DNA of 64,000 bases from Rhodohalobacter mucosus (lineage in GTDB: Bacteria; Bacteroidota; Rhodothermia; Balneolales; Balneolaceae). The stretch lies in the NCBI RefSeq assembly GCF_003150675.1, contig NZ_QGGB01000002.1, positions 124,001 to 188,000 on the forward strand. The letters are read 5' to 3'. The position numbers were made by a program, and so were the translations under genes. Shown here piece after piece: positions 62,142-64,000 of this stretch (the stretch's first letter is position 1; the number at the start of each line of letters is the position of its first letter). The notes beneath the pieces were generated by a model, which was not told the DNA's origin, made no database searches, and was given only the letters and a program-made list of their open reading frames with translations.

Positions 62142-64000
62142 CTATTTGATGATCGTAAATTTTTCCGTCGACACCGTATTTCCGGCCCGCAACCGGACAA
62201 AATAGATCCCGGACGATAATCCGGATGCAGTAAACGGGATGGTATAGCTGCCTCTGTTTTGCCGGGCATCAACAAGCACCAGAAGCCGTTTTCCTGCCAT
62301 ATCGAATATTTCAATCAGCACATCGGAATTTTCCGCCAACTGATATTGAATGTTTGCCGTAGGATTGAATGGATTCGGATACACCGACTCAATCATTGTT
62401 TTTGCGAGATCGGTTTGAACTGTTTGAAAGCTCCAAACTTCGCTCCATGCTCCCTCACCGGCATCATTCCGCGCCCGCACCCGCCAATAGTAGGTGGTTG
62501 AATTATCGAGTGATCCGGTGCTAAACTCTGTAGCAGACAAACCAGCCTGCTCTTCTGATAAAGTTGCAAATCCGGCATCCGTCGATACCTGAACCCTGTA
62601 ATCAGCAGCCTGCGCTACCGGCAGCCAGCTCAACAACGCATCCACGGACACATCCAAAGCACCATTTAACGGGCTCACCAGACTCACTGCGCCAGGCGGT
62701 GAAATCGGCTCCGGTACCGTTCTGAAACTCCATACTTCCGACCAATCCAGATTCCCTGCACCATTTCTTGCCAAAACCCGCCAATAGTATGTGGTTTCGT
62801 AATTGAGCATCCCCGGACTGTACTCCGTATCTGTGAGGGCTGCTTCATCACTGACCAATGTCATAAATTCTGCATCCTCCGCCACCTGCACCCTGTAGCT
62901 TGTGGCTCCCGCCAGTTCACTCCATCTCAGTATGACATTCACACTTACACCGACTGAACCATCAGACGGCGAAACCAGACTCACCGCTCCCGCACTCACC
63001 GTGCTCGTATAGGGACTGCCGGAGATGCCGGTCGTGTTCAGCGTAATCGTAATCTGATCGTCGCCGGTGGCAGTCGGCGTATAGCTGGCCGAGTAGCTGC
63101 CTCCGCCGTCATCGCTGAACGCACTTACCGCCGCACCCGCATTGGGTCCGCCGCTCACCGAAGCCGCCAGGTTTGCAGCCTCACCGGTCACTGCGTTTCC
63201 AAAGGCGTCTGAAACGTTCACCGTAAGGGTTGTCGGCGCTCCCGCCGTGCCGTCCGGCACCGTTGCCGTGGTCGAGGCCGGATCGGCTGCTGCCGGGGTC
63301 ACCGCAAATTCCCCCGAGACCACATCGCTCAGCCCCGCAGAGCTGAACGTCAGCCTATACCCGCTGCCCGCCGTCTCGATCAGCAGATTGGAAAAAGCTG
63401 CCGCTCCGCTGCCATCTGTGGTCACCGAGGTCGTACTGGCCGCCGTAAAGACCGCACCGGTCAGAGCCACATTCACCGTCACCCCGCTCACCGGGTTGGT
63501 GCCGTCGGTCACCGTCACCGCCGGAGCCGGACTGATGGCCTCTCCCGCTGTCGCTGCCGCCGGCTGCTCAACAATGGTCAGCCGCGTCACCGGGCCCGCC
63601 TGGAACTCAACCACCGGGCTGTCATCCAGTACAACCCCGTCGGCCGTGATGATTACCGTGACCGGCTCAGCTGCCGTGTTGGTCACGCTGACTGTATAAG
63701 TACCCGGCGTGCCGGTTTCGGCTACCGTGCCCGCTGCTGCTGAACTCACTCCCAGGTCAACGGTAAAGTCTGTATTCGTCAGCCCCGTAATTGCATTGCC
63801 GCTGGCGTCCTGCAGTACGATGGTCACCGTGGAGGCGTCCGACCCGTCAGCAGTATGCGGCGAAGTGGCCGTCACCGAAGAGACCGATGCGCTCACCGCG
63901 CCCGGGTTCACATCAAAGGCATTGGAGGTGCCGGCTATCGCCCCGTTGGTCGCCGTGATCGTCTGGCCGGTTCCCGCCTGCGTTACGCTCACGTCCAGGG
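62142..64000 (-). CDS. C-terminal part of a large T9SS-exported Ig-repeat protein (start beyond window)
   Basis: The frame is open to the window edge, so at least 619 C-terminal residues are present. Visible parts in order are invasin/Big-like Ig repeats (four or so, rich in Ala, Gly, Thr and Val, with VTVTDGTNPVSGVTVNVAL and NVSDAFGNAVTGEA), then two fibronectin-III-like repeats of about 95 residues (YRVQVAEDAEF and YRVQVSTDAGF, each with TTYYWRV), and a type A Por-secretion sorting domain (YPNPFNPTANIQYQL through GIYFVRLRAG to KFTIIK). It should be exported across the outer membrane by T9SS and anchored or released. It stands out by higher GC in the Ig part. Confidence 0.93.
   Translation of the reverse strand, partial: LDVSVTQAGTGQTITATNGAIAGTSNAFDVNPGAVSASVSSVTATSPHTADGSDASTVTIVLQDASGNAITGLTNTDFTVDLGVSSAAAGTVAETGTPGTYTVSVTNTAAEPVTVIITADGVVLDDSPVVEFQAGPVTRLTIVEQPAAATAGEAISPAPAVTVTDGTNPVSGVTVNVALTGAVFTAASTTSVTTDGSGAAAFSNLLIETAGSGYRLTFSSAGLSDVVSGEFAVTPAAADPASTTATVPDGTAGAPTTLTVNVSDAFGNAVTGEAANLAASVSGGPNAGAAVSAFSDDGGGSYSASYTPTATGDDQITITLNTTGISGSPYTSTVSAGAVSLVSPSDGSVGVSVNVILRWSELAGATSYRVQVAEDAEFMTLVSDEAALTDTEYSPGMLNYETTYYWRVLARNGAGNLDWSEVWSFRTVPEPISPPGAVSLVSPLNGALDVSVDALLSWLPVAQAADYRVQVSTDAGFATLSEEQAGLSATEFSTGSLDNSTTYYWRVRARNDAGEGAWSEVWSFQTVQTDLAKTMIESVYPNPFNPTANIQYQLAENSDVLIEIFDMAGKRLLVLVDARQNRGSYTIPFTASGLSSGIYFVRLRAGNTVSTEKFTIIK

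Noticed and set aside
63142-63699. 185-residue open frame antisense to the T9SS protein
   Set aside because: It arises from GC-rich Ala/Thr/Val codons of the Ig repeats; the sense frame has clear domains.

Overview
The window looks like chromosomal DNA from a Balneolaceae-like bacterium of the Rhodothermota/Bacteroidota lineage. The evidence is a Por-type (T9SS) C-terminal sorting domain, PorT-like outer-membrane barrels, a fused CysN-CysC, methylmalonyl-CoA epimerase, AMP nucleosidase, mid-range GC and mostly weak Shine-Dalgarno sites. This assignment is inference from gene content; no rRNA or tRNA is visible.

Layout. 0-5.4 kb holds an Ada-type repair regulator, methylmalonyl-CoA epimerase, an alanine/glycine symporter, DinB and MarC proteins and a GAF-type methionine sulfoxide reductase. 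5.7-13.6 kb is an RND efflux operon with one lipoprotein adaptor and two pumps. 14.2-18.1 kb is an ABC exporter with two paralogous permeases. 18.1-30 kb carries an outer-membrane barrel, uvrA, a tandem amidohydrolase pair, metK, ruvB and ppk. 30-34.3 kb holds radC with a sigma/anti-sigma-like pair and an XRE/DUF2975 module. 34.5-45.1 kb has divergent AMP nucleosidase and NUDIX genes, an aminotransferase, GbsR-like, YraN, a four-helix-bundle (IVP/S23) gene, PlsC, and a sodium/solute symporter beside a GH13 enzyme. 48-59.6 kb is a surface-polysaccharide and sulfate-activation region (CapD/FlaA1-like, cysNC, IVP, cysD, cysQ, SLC13 permease, DegT aminotransferase). 60-64 kb has a barrel, a serine-hydrolase-fold protein and the 3' part of a large T9SS-exported adhesin-like protein.

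The most unusual feature is the spacers. Many hold short tandem words of 7 to 10 bp, a different word in each place. They are often arranged as inverted arms around a loop, and the array often starts at, or within a few bases of, the stop codon of the neighbouring gene. In two places the region between inverted arms holds an IVP/S23-type four-helix-bundle gene, which recalls the ORF-containing intervening sequences of bacterial 23S rRNA. Elsewhere the loop has no recognisable gene. Similar sequence also lies in frame inside coding regions: the DegT aminotransferase carries three inserts, with hairpins and heptamer arms, adding about 110 residues, and the CysN-CysC linker and N-terminus are written in heptamers. 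I propose that these are one dispersed element family.

The 7-kb sulfate-activation block is bracketed by direct repeats, each joined to the 3' end of a degT gene (one intact, one a fragment). This suggests a segmental duplication or insertion that could be excised by recombination. No sulfate-reduction genes are visible, so PAPS made here may serve sulfation of surface glycans.
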